Assembly (NCBI RefSeq): GCF_910596095.1
Contig: NC_056534.1
Location: 9,922,490 to 9,986,489, forward strand
Source: Thunnus maccoyii
Taxonomy: Eukaryota; Chordata; Actinopteri; Scombriformes; Scombridae
DNA length: 64,000 nt
Direction of reading: 5' to 3'
Both the position numbers and the translations under genes were made by a program. Below the pieces are notes generated by a model. It was given only the letters and a program-made list of their open reading frames with translations. It was not told the DNA's origin and searched no databases. Positions 63,049 through 64,000 of this stretch are shown here, in pieces; position 1 is the stretch's first letter, and the number at the start of each line of letters is the position of its first letter.

Positions 63049-63850
63049 TCAACAGCAGAAAACACTTTGTTTACCGTCCATTCCTTTCCAAACATGCACC
63101 AAACATGTCTTAAACAGCCCAGAAAAGATCTTATTTAGGGGCACTTTATGCAAATCACATGTAGTTTTAGTAAAAACTCCACTAAGTTTGCACCCCTGAC
63201 TGTAATTAGCAACAGGCTTAGTGAATATCTTCCACTTTGACTCTTCAGCATCCAGTACAAGTTTGAGGTTCTGCAGTGATGTCGGTATAACTCGTAAGAC
63301 AAACTGTAATCTAGACATGGCTTGAGCTGGCGAAGAGCCATGTGCATAAAAGATTGTATCATCTGCATAAGATTTGATTTTATAAGTCTGTGTTGGAGTA
63401 ATAATAATGTTAATGTAGATTGCAAATAATAATGGGCCAAACACGGAACCTTGTGGTACCCCCTTTGTTATTGAAAGGGAGGGTAATGTGAGACAATTCA
63501 GATTGCCTGTTTTATAACATAACATAACATAACATAACATAACATAACATAACATAACATAACATAACATAACATAACATAACATAATATAATATGCATG
63601 ATATCACTTCTGAGCATAATCATCCCAACCAAGGTGGCATGATCTGTTTTGTAAAATGCAGTGGTTAACAGCATCAAAGGCCTTAGAAAGATCAACATAT
63701 GGTACAGCACACTGCAATTTCCAGAGAATGTATGATATCATTTAATACAAGTGTAGCCTGAGATTGCACCATGTTGTGGCCTAAATCCTGAATGCTGTTG
63801 CTAGAGAATACAGATTTTGTCTTGATAAACACAAAGTTGCCAGTTAACCA
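63049..63850 (-). pseudogene. Decayed LINE reverse transcriptase fragment
   Basis: On the minus strand, in order: SQATLVLNDIIHSLE (about 63750), YVDLSKAFDAVNH (about 63690-63660), then after a microsatellite GVPQGSVFGPLLFAIYIN and SYADDTIFYA (63480-63340), followed by LVLDAEESKW. These are reverse transcriptase motifs of a non-LTR retrotransposon, L2/Rex1/CR1 type; the FADD-like active site is present as YADD. An expanded AACAT array at 63513-63589 interrupts the domain between the SKAFD and GVPQGS motifs, and frames do not join cleanly. It is probably dead. Confidence 0.8.
63513..63589. repeat. (AACAT)n microsatellite inside the LINE
   Basis: About 15 units of the five-base repeat. Being a five-base unit it stays open in translation and produces a false MLCYVMLCYV protein that fuses to the reverse transcriptase frame. 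Confidence 0.95.
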
Positions 63851-64000
63851 GAGATTACAGTGTTAACTGTAGGGTGAGATTTTTTAAATTGGGTAATAGT
63901 TGCTCATGTTGTCAGTTGAACCCCACTTATGCAGTGGAATAACCTGAGCTCATTTCCACTCAGTTGGGACCTTACCAGTAATCAACTAAATATATGTGTA

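Noticed and set aside
1..64000. Bacterial-type systems, CRISPR arrays, prophage or operons
   Set aside because: The window is vertebrate DNA with spliced genes. The direct repeats are microsatellites or transposons without spacer structure.

Overview
The window is nuclear DNA of a teleost fish, most likely a percomorph. It carries three vertebrate genes with short, GT-AG-bounded exons. Dinucleotide and tetranucleotide repeats are abundant, and the dispersed repeats (TTAA-flanked foldback MITEs, hAT-like elements, an L2-type LINE) are of kinds common in fish genomes. I see no prokaryotic-type genes, viral genes, RNA genes or CRISPR arrays.

Layout. 1 to about 6.7 kb: no gene recognised, a few repeats. 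About 6.7-30.2 kb, minus strand: ttyh3 (tweety family member 3), 14 coding exons from 28487 down to 9764 plus a non-coding first exon ending at 29838 in a CpG-rich promoter region; predicted protein 554 aa. 30.3-33.8 kb: short intergenic stretch full of repeats, including an 880 bp TA-flanked inverted-repeat element with a LINE tail nested in it. 33.8-44.5 kb, minus strand: iqce (IQ motif-containing E), 20 coding exons from 44458 down to 33793; 700 aa with a long coiled coil and three IQ-like motifs. 44.9-53.2 kb: intergenic, with hAT-like copies, a duplicated block, LINE tails, and a Tc1 transposase remnant interrupted by a TTAA MITE. 53.2-62.5 kb, plus strand: fscn1 (fascin), TATA box, five coding exons, 495 aa. 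62.5-64.0 kb: mostly a decayed LINE reverse transcriptase on the minus strand, split by an AACAT microsatellite.

The genes act in different places: TTYH3 is a plasma-membrane protein, IQCE tethers the EvC complex at the ciliary base for Hedgehog signalling, and fascin bundles actin in filopodia. They are not an operon-like unit. The head-to-tail order iqce then ttyh3 is the same as in human; fscn1 next to iqce is not.

Exon boundaries were worked out by hand from splice signals, reading-frame continuity and remembered family sequence. All coding exons join in frame with no internal stop or frameshift. The most interesting non-coding observation is fscn1 intron 2, which opens with a (CA)n tract and ends with (GT)6 directly before the acceptor CAG, a pair that could bridge the splice sites in the pre-mRNA.
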